From the NCBI GenBank assembly GCA_020629275.1, contig JAHDDQ010000010.1, positions 1 to 61,958 of the forward strand: a stretch of DNA of 61,958 bases, in the 5' to 3' direction. The translations under genes were made by a program, and so were the position numbers. The notes under the pieces are model-generated. The model worked only from the letters and a program-made list of their open reading frames with translations, had not been told where the DNA came from and made no database searches. Shown one piece after another: positions 55,116-61,958 of this stretch. Within the stretch, counting starts at the first letter, position 1; the number at the start of each line of letters is the position of its first letter. This DNA is from Tenacibaculum sp. Lineage in GTDB: Bacteria > Bacteroidota > Bacteroidia > Flavobacteriales > Flavobacteriaceae.

Positions 55116-55558
55116 TTAATACATAACTTTTATACGGTTATCAATTTCTTGAAATTCGATTCCTGTAAAACCTTTTTCTTCAATAGCATTTTTAAACGTT
55201 CAGAAACGTAATATCCAATTCTCCAATTTACATTATCTATAATTAAAAAAATAGTTGTTTTTAGATATATCAAAAGAAACCTTTTCAATAAATAATCTTT
55301 AGTGGGGATACCCTAAATTTTGAATCATCTCTTTTTCAAAAATGAAATTGGAAAAAGATTTAATATCCAATTTTTCTACCTTATCAAATAAGCTACTCAT
55401 TAAATAGATATCTGATTTATCAAAATCTATATTTAGATAATTAAATTCAATAGGGTTTAAAATCCAATAATATGTTTGCTTGTTTGTGTTAAGTTCTACT
55501 TTAGTTGAAATATCTGAAAACAAACTAGAATCAATTAAATTGACATAAGCATTAATAA
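55116..55558 (-). pseudogene. Frameshifted immunity-like protein
   Basis: Several frames must be joined: a first piece reading KIIINAYVNLIDSSLFSDIS and WILNPIEFNYLNIDFDKSDI; a second, after the stop at 55299, reading RLFIEKVSFDISKNNYFFNY; and a third reading YYVSERLKNAIEEKGFTGIE and ending DNRIKVMY. The closing VSERLKNAIEEKGFTGIEF block is typical of Imm11/DUF1629-like immunity proteins of polymorphic toxin systems. The start is lost in the overlap with the upstream membrane reading. Clearly a relic. Confidence 0.6.
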
Positions 55559-56131
55559 TTATTTTATCTTCTTTCTTTTTAAAAGTATTTGTTCTTGATA
55601 AATAATTAATTGTAACGCTAAGGCCATTATTATTTGCCAGATCAAAAACAAATTTATAGACCTGATATGCATATTAGATTCGAGCGAATCAATAAAACAA
55701 AAAATAAAAACACTTAAGGTTAATAATAAAGAAGTAGATAAAAATACAATCGATAAAGTAAATTTAGATTTTTCATATTTATATATGAAACGATAAGCAA
55801 TGAAAACTAATAATGGAGCTATTAAGTTCGGGGCGATAATAAAACTTATAAGGCTAGCTTTATCTTCTCCAATAACATTTTTTAATGAAAGTAGTAAGAA
55901 AAAACTAAAGTAAGCTGCAAAAAAAGCAATATAAGCTGCCAACAAGTTATATAATAGATTTAAAATTGATTTTCCTTTATATTGTTTTAAATTAACAAAA
56001 CCTATTACTAAACCAAATAATAATGGATAAAACGCAATATCTATTTTTATGAAATAACTTACAACCCCTCATAAAATAGGAGGAAATAATACTTTAAAAA
56101 GTAAATTATTCAATAATATCTTAAAATTCAT
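55559..56131 (-). pseudogene. Membrane protein gene with in-frame TGA
   Basis: From ATG 56131 the frame reads MNFKILLNNLLFKVLFPPIL, meets TGA as codon 21 and goes on in frame with GVVSYFIKIDIAFYPLLFGL, later LLAAYIAFFAAYFSFFLLLS and ALALQLIIYQEQILLKRKKI. Five to six transmembrane segments. One base change breaks an otherwise intact gene of about 190 codons; initiation at the internal TTG 55945 would give only 128 residues. Function unknown, in a toxin-immunity context. Confidence 0.55.
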
Positions 56132-56133
56132 AA

Positions 56134-56613
56134 TTAATCGCATTTTATTTTATCTATACTCTCGTTTTTTTCCAGTACCTGTTTTAATTTATTTCTATCG
56201 AAACGGATAGCCGTTTTTTTAATCACTCTTGCCTCTCCATTTTTGTCTTTAATCTGTTGTAATGTAACGGTATTAGTGTTTAGCACTTGTCCGCTATTAG
56301 AATATGGAACCATCTGTCTCCATGCATTTGTAAAGACTTGATGTTCTTGAGGTGTCAATACTATTGATTTACAGTCATTTGTATTTGATCCTAACCATTG
56401 TTGCACACCAGAAACTCCTGAAAATCGTTGTTCAATTAAATGATGAAACTGAACACCTAATCCGCTTCTTGTTAAAGCTAAATTAATAAATTCTTCTTTT
56501 AATTCTGAGAAAGTTTGTATTCCATATTTTTGAGCATGTAAAAAAGCTGTGTATGCTGAAGATGCAGGTATGCCTAATCTAGTAATTATATTAGCTATGT
56601 AGGTTGAAACATA
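56134..56613 (-). pseudogene. Orphan C-terminal toxin tail (HHLIEQRF nuclease-like)
   Basis: An open frame of 160 codons without a start. It reads YGIQTFSELKEEFINLALTR, then GLGVQFHHLIEQRFSGVSGV, then VLTPQEHQVFTNAWRQMVPY. The HHLIEQRF block followed by the EHQxFTNxWR block is the form of HNH-like nuclease tails at the C-terminus of polymorphic toxins. No head domain precedes it: the frame abuts the terminator at 56615-56643. It is probably a cassette-like toxin tip left by recombination. Confidence 0.6.
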
Positions 56614-56614
56614 A

Positions 56615-56643
56615 AAAAGAGAATGTTTTAAACACTCTCTTTT
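56615..56643 (-). terminator. Terminator after the 167-aa immunity-like gene
   Basis: AAAAGAGAATGTTT and AAACACTCTCTTTT arms (one mismatch) with A and T tracts on either side. Near copy of the hairpin at 57211-57243. Confidence 0.7.
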
Positions 56644-56650
56644 ATTTAAT

Positions 56651-56738
56651 TTTTTCTTTTTATTATATAATTAATCCAAGCTTAAAGCTTCTAACTTAAT
56701 TAAAATTGATCTGATGGTAATCTAAAAGTTAACTCACT
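56651..56738. repeat. Direct repeat copy A
   Basis: About 88 bases nearly identical to 57384-57472. It covers the downstream region and the last codons of one immunity-like gene (shared AAGCTTAAAGCTTCTAACTT and GGTAATCTAAAAGTTAACTC). Confidence 0.8.
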
Positions 56739-57200
56739 TATGTTTTGCTCGTGCCTTATAAAAACTTTGATTTGAAACTTTTTATTATTCCATAACATAA
56801 AAAGAGGTTTTTCTTCAAATGTACCTTCTCTTAAACTTATTTCTCTTTGTTTTAAATGTTGTTGTATGTTATTTTTATGATTTAATGTTTCTTCGCTTAA
56901 AATTTTTCTACTATCAATAACTTGTATAGTTGTAGGGTTATTATAATCTAAAATAAATGAATTATAAAAGAAATCATTAATTATTCCATTAAAGTGGATT
57001 GTAACAGAAATTACTTCTTTATCATCATTAGTAATTATAGAAAGAGTATTGTAAAACATACTATAAAAACTTTTCTCAGAACCATAACTATTAAAATACA
57101 AGTTCTTATTTAACATGTAATTATTAAAATTTGCATCTAAAAGAAGGTTTACCTCTTTAAGTTTTTTACCTATTAAATTTTCAGGTTTTATTAAATCCAT
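56700..57200 (-). CDS. Immunity-like protein, paralog 2
   Basis: About 166 residues from ATG 57200; the earlier ATG at 57233 would begin inside the terminator hairpin. It is homologous along its length to the 183-residue protein next door: LIGKKLKEVNLLLDANFNN, ISVTIHFNGIINDFFYNSFI, the LREGTFEEKPLFMLWNNKKF block and the shared end SELTFRLPSDQF. Unlike the paralog it has no signal peptide from this start. Tandem paralogs next to a secreted putative toxin suggest immunity or adaptor roles; this is inference. Confidence 0.55.
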   Translation of the reverse strand: MDLIKPENLIGKKLKEVNLLLDANFNNYMLNKNLYFNSYGSEKSFYSMFYNTLSIITNDDKEVISVTIHFNGIINDFFYNSFILDYNNPTTIQVIDSRKILSEETLNHKNNIQQHLKQREISLREGTFEEKPLFMLWNNKKFQIKVFIRHEQNISELTFRLPSDQF

Positions 57201-57210
57201 TTTAATAAAT

Positions 57211-57243
57211 AAAAAAGAGAATGTTTTAAGCATTCTCTTTTTT
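57211..57243 (-). terminator. Terminator after the tiny membrane ORF
   Basis: AAAAAAGAGAATG and CATTCTCTTTTTT form a perfect 13-bp stem with a 7-base loop and T-rich exit. Near copy of 56615-56643. Confidence 0.8.
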
Positions 57244-57251
57244 ATTAGTTT

Positions 57252-57377
57252 TTATTCAATTTTTTTAGTTTTTCGTTTTTTTAAAAACCTTAATAAAAAA
57301 AAAGAAACTAAAACCAATAATAGAAAAGAAATAATTTGCATTATTATTAAGCCTGTACTTGTATCGGTAATTTCCAT
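57252..57377 (-). CDS. 41-aa single-pass membrane peptide
   Basis: Reading from ATG 57377: a short polar start MEITDTSTGL, a single hydrophobic helix IIMQIISFLLLVLVSFFLL, and a strongly basic tail RFLKKRKTKKIE. It lies between the two immunity-like paralogs, with a terminator directly after. The shape is that of small membrane toxins or of small regulators. Only the open frame supports it. Confidence 0.4.
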   Translation of the reverse strand: MEITDTSTGLIIMQIISFLLLVLVSFFLLRFLKKRKTKKIE

Positions 57378-57383
57378 ATTTAG

Positions 57384-57472
57384 TTTTTTCTTTTTATTAT
57401 GTCATTAATTTAAGCTTAAAGCTTCTAACTTAATTAAAATTGATCTGTTGGTAATCTAAAAGTTAACTCACT
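57384..57472. repeat. Direct repeat copy B
   Basis: Second copy of the ~88-base unit at 56651-56738, again covering the end of an immunity-like gene and its downstream region. It shows that gene plus flank was duplicated in tandem. Confidence 0.8.
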
Positions 57473-57985
57473 AACAGCCATGTAACCTTCTCGGTTTAAA
57501 ATTTTGATTTGGTATTCTTTTTTGTTCCAAAATATGAAGAGTGGATTTTCTTCAAATTTCCCTTCTCTAAAATTAAGTTTTTTTTCTGATATGCGTTTAC
57601 TAATGCTACCATCTACATTATAATCTACGCTTTCACTTTTTAATTCTCTTTCTTCAACTACTAATAATTTTGAAGGTTTTCCGTAATGGTTACTAAAAGA
57701 GTCATAAAAAACAGTATCAATGTATTTTGTAAAATGTATAGTTATGGAAGTTATTTTATCTGATCTATCTATATCTAAAGAAACACTTCTATAAGGAGTA
57801 TTATAGAATGTTCTTGGTTCTTTAAAATGAGTAAAATAAATATGTTTATATAACATACCATCATTATTAAAATCAGTTTCTAGTATTTCACTGGCTTCGT
57901 TAATGCTTTTCCCTATTAAAAGCTCAAACTTTACTGGGTTTGTTAATCCTGCATTTAGCATATATAAAAATATTAGAAATTTCAT
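57434..57985 (-). CDS. Immunity-like protein, paralog 1
   Basis: A 183-residue protein with a probable signal peptide (MKFLIFLYMLNAGLTNPVKF). The core parallels its paralog: LLIGKSINEASEILETDFNN, ITSITIHFTKYIDTVFYDSF, NFREGKFEENPLFIFWNKKE and SELTFRLPTDQF. It starts 30 bases after the stop of the 652-residue secreted protein, so the two are probably co-transcribed, as toxin and immunity pairs are. No known immunity family recognised. Confidence 0.6.
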   Translation of the reverse strand: MKFLIFLYMLNAGLTNPVKFELLIGKSINEASEILETDFNNDGMLYKHIYFTHFKEPRTFYNTPYRSVSLDIDRSDKITSITIHFTKYIDTVFYDSFSNHYGKPSKLLVVEERELKSESVDYNVDGSISKRISEKKLNFREGKFEENPLFIFWNKKEYQIKILNREGYMAVSELTFRLPTDQF

Positions 57986-58015
57986 TATTGATTTTTTACA
58001 AAGTTAAAAAATTTC

Positions 58016-59974
58016 TTATTGGCAATCTGTTTCTGCTCCAAAAAGACTGCTAATATAAGGTGCAGGGCTTCTAATTGAAAAAGGTTCAGATAAATGCATT
58101 CTTCCTCCAAAAACAGCAAGACTAGTACGTAAACTATTTTCAAAAACATTTCCTAATTGTTGTTTTGATACTTTTGGGTTAGCAACTATATAAGCACTTG
58201 TAGCTCTTAGGGCTGCTGTTACTGCCGTTGCCGTTTTATTTGCAGCTTCTCCATTCCTCATCCAATTAGGCATAGTGAAATAAATTTTTTCGTAAGAAAT
58301 TTCAATCATGTTAGCAAAAAAACCACCATTAGGGGTTATTCCACCACCATAGAAAGTATTGCTCATATTTGTAACTCCACATCCTCTTCTACTAAACCCA
58401 GGTGGTGATGAATATTCAAAGCTTCTGCAATCTGCACCAAAAAAAGGGTTAACTCCATTATCTGTATTCTCAATATCAATGTAGCCATTGTCTGTGAATG
58501 AGAAATTATAACCATAACCTATGGCTAAATCATTCTCATCTGTTTTAGGGATTGTAATATCATTAACAGTTAAAATATTTCTAATAATATATCCTTCATA
58601 TCTTACATAATCATTTTCCTTAAATAATTGAGAAAGTACATTTCCAAAATGCTTAAACCCTTCTTTAATTGCAAAACTGTTCAGTTTTATTTTTAATATT
58701 CGATTTTCAGAATTTGAAGACGCTAGAATAGGTGCGCCATCAGCTCTATACAGGTTTATATCCGGTGCAAATTCTTTACCATCTTGTAATTGATTTAATA
58801 AGTAATTTATACAATCATGAGATACTTTAGAGTAGTCATTAACTTTAAAATATTTAATGACTTCATTATATAAATCAGGTCTATCAATTAAGAATTGTTT
58901 GTTAACGTCTCCTAATCCATTTATTGCTGCATCCTCAAGTAAATCATCAATTTTTATTTTATCAAGAAGTTCTTTAAGTTTTTTTTCTCTTTGAATTTTC
59001 ATGAAATGAGCAGCAGAAATACCATAAAGCTTTTCATAATACCATCTAGCTTTATCACTAAAATCAAATACCGATGGAATTGGATTTATATTATATTCTC
59101 TAGCATAGGATTCAATAAACTGCGCGCCACCCATTCGTCTCATTAAAAGCTGTTGGCCACTTAATTGCATAATGTCAAGTCTATAAAAGTCTCTGAACGA
59201 ATTATTAGCATAGGTTTGCATTAAGTTTAAACGTTGTAAAGGAGTACTAAAGCTATTAATATACTTCTGCTGATTATGAGCAATTACATTTAAAATCTCA
59301 TGATTGTAGAGTTCATTACTTCTAACAGCATTTTGAACATCTAATAAATTTTCTTTAACATTTGTTTCAAATTCAAGAAGGTTCTCATTATTGTAAAAAG
59401 AATTAATATCTGTATTTATTAAAGTATTAACAGCGTTAACAGTTTTTAAATCATTTAAAGGTGTGTCACCATGTTTTAAATGACCATAAGGTGAATTAAT
59501 AATACCTACATTAAGCTCTTTTTTTCTATATTCAAGAAGCTTAATTTCTTTTAATTCTTTATTTCTAATTGCAGTTTTAAGAGCTACTTTATTATTGTAG
59601 GTATTAACAACACCATCTGTTCTTCTTTTAACTTCTCTAAATTCAATGTTTTTATATACATGTTTCATTGCTTCTCCAATACCATTAAACTCTTCATTGT
59701 AGCCATTTTCTATAGCCTCTTCTATAACAGTATATTGCCTTTCCATCCATTGCCTATGAAGTCTTTCATTAACTTGTTGAATTATAGCGTATGATTCAAC
59801 AATAGAATTATCATTGAACTTAATGATAAGATCATTCGGTTCTTCATTAAATCCTCCATCAAAAATGCTTCCTTTTTTAATTAAGAATTCATTTTTTGAA
59901 TTTAATTGAGCTTTTAGTCTACCCGAAGCTAGCACCACTAAAAGGCATAATATTATTTGTATATTTTTTTTCAT
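58016..59974 (-). CDS. Secreted protein of unknown function, candidate toxin
   Basis: About 652 residues from ATG 59974 (the frame opens 14 residues earlier, inside the previous gene). The signal is IQIILCLLVVLASGRLKAQ. A long helical middle region follows (ERLHRQWMERQYTVIEEAIE, KRRTDGVVNTYNNKVALKTA). The C-terminal part starts near FKVNDYSKVSHDCINYLLNQ, then GKEFAPDINLYRADGAPILA, and ends LFGAETDCQ. There is no T9SS tail of its own. The upstream gene has such a tail and overlaps the frame. The paralogous small proteins downstream fit an effector-immunity order. I recognise no catalytic domain. Confidence 0.5.
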   Translation of the reverse strand: MKKNIQIILCLLVVLASGRLKAQLNSKNEFLIKKGSIFDGGFNEEPNDLIIKFNDNSIVESYAIIQQVNERLHRQWMERQYTVIEEAIENGYNEEFNGIGEAMKHVYKNIEFREVKRRTDGVVNTYNNKVALKTAIRNKELKEIKLLEYRKKELNVGIINSPYGHLKHGDTPLNDLKTVNAVNTLINTDINSFYNNENLLEFETNVKENLLDVQNAVRSNELYNHEILNVIAHNQQKYINSFSTPLQRLNLMQTYANNSFRDFYRLDIMQLSGQQLLMRRMGGAQFIESYAREYNINPIPSVFDFSDKARWYYEKLYGISAAHFMKIQREKKLKELLDKIKIDDLLEDAAINGLGDVNKQFLIDRPDLYNEVIKYFKVNDYSKVSHDCINYLLNQLQDGKEFAPDINLYRADGAPILASSNSENRILKIKLNSFAIKEGFKHFGNVLSQLFKENDYVRYEGYIIRNILTVNDITIPKTDENDLAIGYGYNFSFTDNGYIDIENTDNGVNPFFGADCRSFEYSSPPGFSRRGCGVTNMSNTFYGGGITPNGGFFANMIEISYEKIYFTMPNWMRNGEAANKTATAVTAALRATSAYIVANPKVSKQQLGNVFENSLRTSLAVFGGRMHLSEPFSIRSPAPYISSLFGAETDCQ

Positions 59975-59975
59975 T

Positions 59976-61379
59976 TTAATTTTGTGTTTTGATGATAGTT
60001 CTTGTTTTAAGTTCATTATTTACTTTTATAGATAGAAGGTATACTCCAGGATCTATAGAAGAACCATTTACAAAATAATGATAGGTGCCAGGTTTTTGGT
60101 TGCTCGCAGATTTAACAATTTGTACTTTAGAACCATCAAGGTTAGAAAGTATAACCTCTGTGGTTGCGCTATTTTCTATTGCATAAGAGACAATTACGTC
60201 ATCCACAAAAGGATTAGGGTAGAATTTGATAAACTTATCAGTTTCATCAGAAAGTGCTTGTAAGGCTTCTTCAGATATTTCATCCTCAGAATTTTCAAAG
60301 GTTATTTTCTTTTCAAGTACTATAGTACTAGGCATACTTTTTTCTTTCCAACTAGGAATCGTACTATTTATTTGCCCTACTAGGTATTGTACATTATTAT
60401 ACGCTTTAAATGAAAAATCTACAGATTTAATGTGGTGTACTAATTCTTTTGGTAATTCCTCTTTTAAGGCATTATAAGGGAGTTTTAAATTAAAATCATT
60501 GTAAAAAATAGTATTATCAATTTGACTAAAATCATTTGAGATCTCTTGTTTGTTGAGTTTCCAAGTAAGCTTTAATGATTCTATCCCGTCATTATTATCA
60601 AATACTAGTTCAATTGGTAAATGATGTTCTATGTTTTTACCTAGCCAATCGTAAAATAAAATTGTTCCTTTCCATACACCAGTAAGGGTGTTTTCATCAG
60701 AAAAAACAGTACTGTCATTCGATGTAACATTTAATACTTCGTCATATACCTTGACTTCCTCTTTTTCGGAAGTGGCTACAGGGATTTGCTCCCCTAATAA
60801 GTTAGTTGCTTTAGCAATATCTTTTGGCACACCATACCCATAATAATGAGAGATTCCAAGCCAATACTTAGCCATAGGGTGGGTTGTTTGTTTAAAATAA
60901 TCTACAGCTTTACGGTAATCTTGTTTAATATCACCAAAACCTTTATAATACATATAGCCAAGAGCATAGGTGGCAAGCTGATTTCCTTTATTATGTGCTT
61001 TTTTAAACCATTTAACAGCTTTTCTGTTGTTTTGCTTACACCCCAAACCATATTTATATAAAAGTCCCATTTCAGTTAGAGCTTCCGTTAAGTTTTGTTT
61101 TGAAGCAGCTTTTATCAATTTAAAACCTTTTGTTCTGTTGGATAGGTTTTTGCTTTCTAGGTATACTTTACCTAAAATGTATTGTGCTATTTCATCTTTA
61201 TTATCCTTAGCACAAGGAGATAATAATTGGATAATTTTTTTATAATTAGATTTTGGGTTTTCAGTTTTAAGAAGCTTTAAAGCTTCATTTGTTTTTTCTG
61301 AGCAATTGTTTTGTGAATTACTTTCAAAAGAAAGTAATACCAACAATATAAGTACTATTGGTTTTAAGTTGTTTTTCAT
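59976..61379 (-). CDS. Sel1-repeat protein with T9SS sorting domain
   Basis: A 467-residue secreted protein with a signal (KPIVLILLVLLSFESNSQ). Several Sel1-like repeats lie between about residues 45 and 190: IAQYILGKVYLESKNL, EALTEMGLLYKYGLGCKQNN, LATYALGYMYYKGFGDIKQD, YWLGISHYYGYGVPKDIAKA. A beta-rich middle domain follows (TGVWKGTILFYDWLGKNIEH). The C-terminal ~80 residues form a type A sorting domain: FYPNPFVDDVIVSY ... SSIDPGVYLLSIKVNNELKT. It is surface-bound or released by T9SS and may display or carry partner proteins encoded after it. Confidence 0.8.
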   Translation of the reverse strand: MKNNLKPIVLILLVLLSFESNSQNNCSEKTNEALKLLKTENPKSNYKKIIQLLSPCAKDNKDEIAQYILGKVYLESKNLSNRTKGFKLIKAASKQNLTEALTEMGLLYKYGLGCKQNNRKAVKWFKKAHNKGNQLATYALGYMYYKGFGDIKQDYRKAVDYFKQTTHPMAKYWLGISHYYGYGVPKDIAKATNLLGEQIPVATSEKEEVKVYDEVLNVTSNDSTVFSDENTLTGVWKGTILFYDWLGKNIEHHLPIELVFDNNDGIESLKLTWKLNKQEISNDFSQIDNTIFYNDFNLKLPYNALKEELPKELVHHIKSVDFSFKAYNNVQYLVGQINSTIPSWKEKSMPSTIVLEKKITFENSEDEISEEALQALSDETDKFIKFYPNPFVDDVIVSYAIENSATTEVILSNLDGSKVQIVKSASNQKPGTYHYFVNGSSIDPGVYLLSIKVNNELKTRTIIKTQN

Positions 61380-61860
61380 TTTTTTTTTGTTTATTTAATT
61401 TCGCAGAACTATAACTAATATTGATATTAGAAATGTGGATTTCCGCAGTTATATTGTAGTTTTCTGTAGTTGTTGAATATTAGATATTTTTAACTAAAAT
61501 TATGTATAGCACATCTTATAATTGATATTTTGTATTTGTTCTTGGGTATGCACTGAAACAATGTTAAAGGACAAGGTGTCCCCACGTATTTTAATTACGC
61601 TCATATCTATAATATTTAGTGATTACGGTATTAAAAAATGGCAATAGCAATGCATATACAACTGTATAGGATTATGCTACTATATTAAAAGAGTGTTTAA
61701 AATTTTTTCTAAACTAGAATTTTAATAGCAATTTTTCTTTTTCCGAGGACAAAAGTATTGTTTGTTATTACATAAGGCAAGTCGATTTTCAATGATTGTA
61801 TTTTACATTAAATAGCATACTTTTTTACCTACAATCTAAGTTGTTACAATTAATCCATAT
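61380..61860. other. Intergenic region without recognisable gene
   Basis: About 480 AT-rich bases upstream of the Sel1 gene. No coding frame of note. TACTTTTG on the minus strand (61750-61757) fits a -7 box but lies far from the gene and lacks a good -33 box. Confidence 0.4.
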
Positions 61861-61870
61861 AATTAAAAAA

Positions 61871-61899
61871 GCCAACCCAAACAAGATGTTTGAGCTGGC
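61871..61899 (-). terminator. Terminator of a gene beyond the right edge
   Basis: GCCAACCCAAAC and GTTTGAGCTGGC arms (two mismatches), followed on the minus strand by TTTTTTAATT. Confidence 0.55.
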
Positions 61900-61958
61900 A
61901 ACCTTAGGGAAAAAATAGAAAAATTAGTCATAAACCAAAGTCCCCCGACTTTCTATGA

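Noticed and set aside
58016..59974. CRISPR or RHS core in the 652-aa gene
   Set aside because: No regularly spaced repeats and no YD-repeat motif.

Overview
The window is AT-rich, low-GC DNA from a Bacteroidota bacterium, most likely a marine member of the Flavobacteriaceae. Indicators are the C-terminal type IX secretion (T9SS) sorting tails, GEVED domains, lipoproteins with Cys directly followed by N/K/S, a TAnnTTTG promoter, and the familiar block of nucleotidyltransferase, TPR protein, DUF4292 lipoprotein, EnvC-like protein, SPOR protein and DprA. The genus cannot be fixed from the sequence. No rRNA, tRNA, CRISPR array or insertion sequence was recognised.

Region 1 (1-12.3 kb) is an array of single-gene cassettes, all on the + strand, separated by long imperfect palindromes. 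Each palindrome opens with a box ending in AAC and closes with a cGTT box. For nearly every cassette the first bases after GTT are the reverse complement of the last bases before AAC of that same cassette (GTTGGGCAT/ATGCCCAAC, GTTAGCTGTA/TACAGCTAAC, GTTAGGCAA/TTGCCTAAC, GTTGGCTA/TAGCCAAC). This is how integron attC sites (R''-L''-L'-R') are built. I read the region as an integron-type cassette array with no integrase in view. The cargo is a GHKL ATPase-nuclease fusion, a PD-(D/E)XK-like protein, a CPCC zinc-binding-type protein, a beta-propeller lipoprotein, DUF6624, a broken DUF6794 gene, DUF4272, DUF2695, unknown proteins and, at the right end, decayed cassettes.

Region 2 (12.4-25.6 kb) is an accessory region of small lipoproteins and orphan genes: an ABC exporter operon with a newly noted 54-aa membrane ORF, an HD hydrolase, a YCF48-like propeller, a membrane AraC-type regulator, and several genes broken by a single stop or a homopolymer shift.

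Region 3 (25.7-44.9 kb) is conserved backbone: an ABC-F ATPase, two T9SS-exported proteases (M43 and S8), a dipeptide-type double ABC ATPase, the nucleotidyltransferase/TPR/DUF4292/EnvC-like operon, an AI-2E family permease, a thioesterase, a SPOR protein, DprA and an EamA transporter. Region 4 (45.2-47.7 kb) is a tight three-gene operon: a small Pro-tailed protein, an APH-fold kinase and a HopA1-family protein. The last two are the kinase and lyase types of class V lanthipeptide biosynthesis, so a RiPP-like pathway is plausible. Region 5 (47.8-53.7 kb) holds a TlpA-like thioredoxin, Mfd and a metallophosphoesterase.

Region 6 (53.7-61.9 kb, all minus strand) looks like a decaying toxin-immunity island. 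It has a Sel1-repeat protein with a T9SS tail, a 652-aa secreted protein of unknown function, two paralogous immunity-like proteins with duplicated flanks, a tiny membrane ORF, an orphan toxin tail carrying HHLIEQRF, a membrane pseudogene and a frameshifted immunity-like pseudogene.
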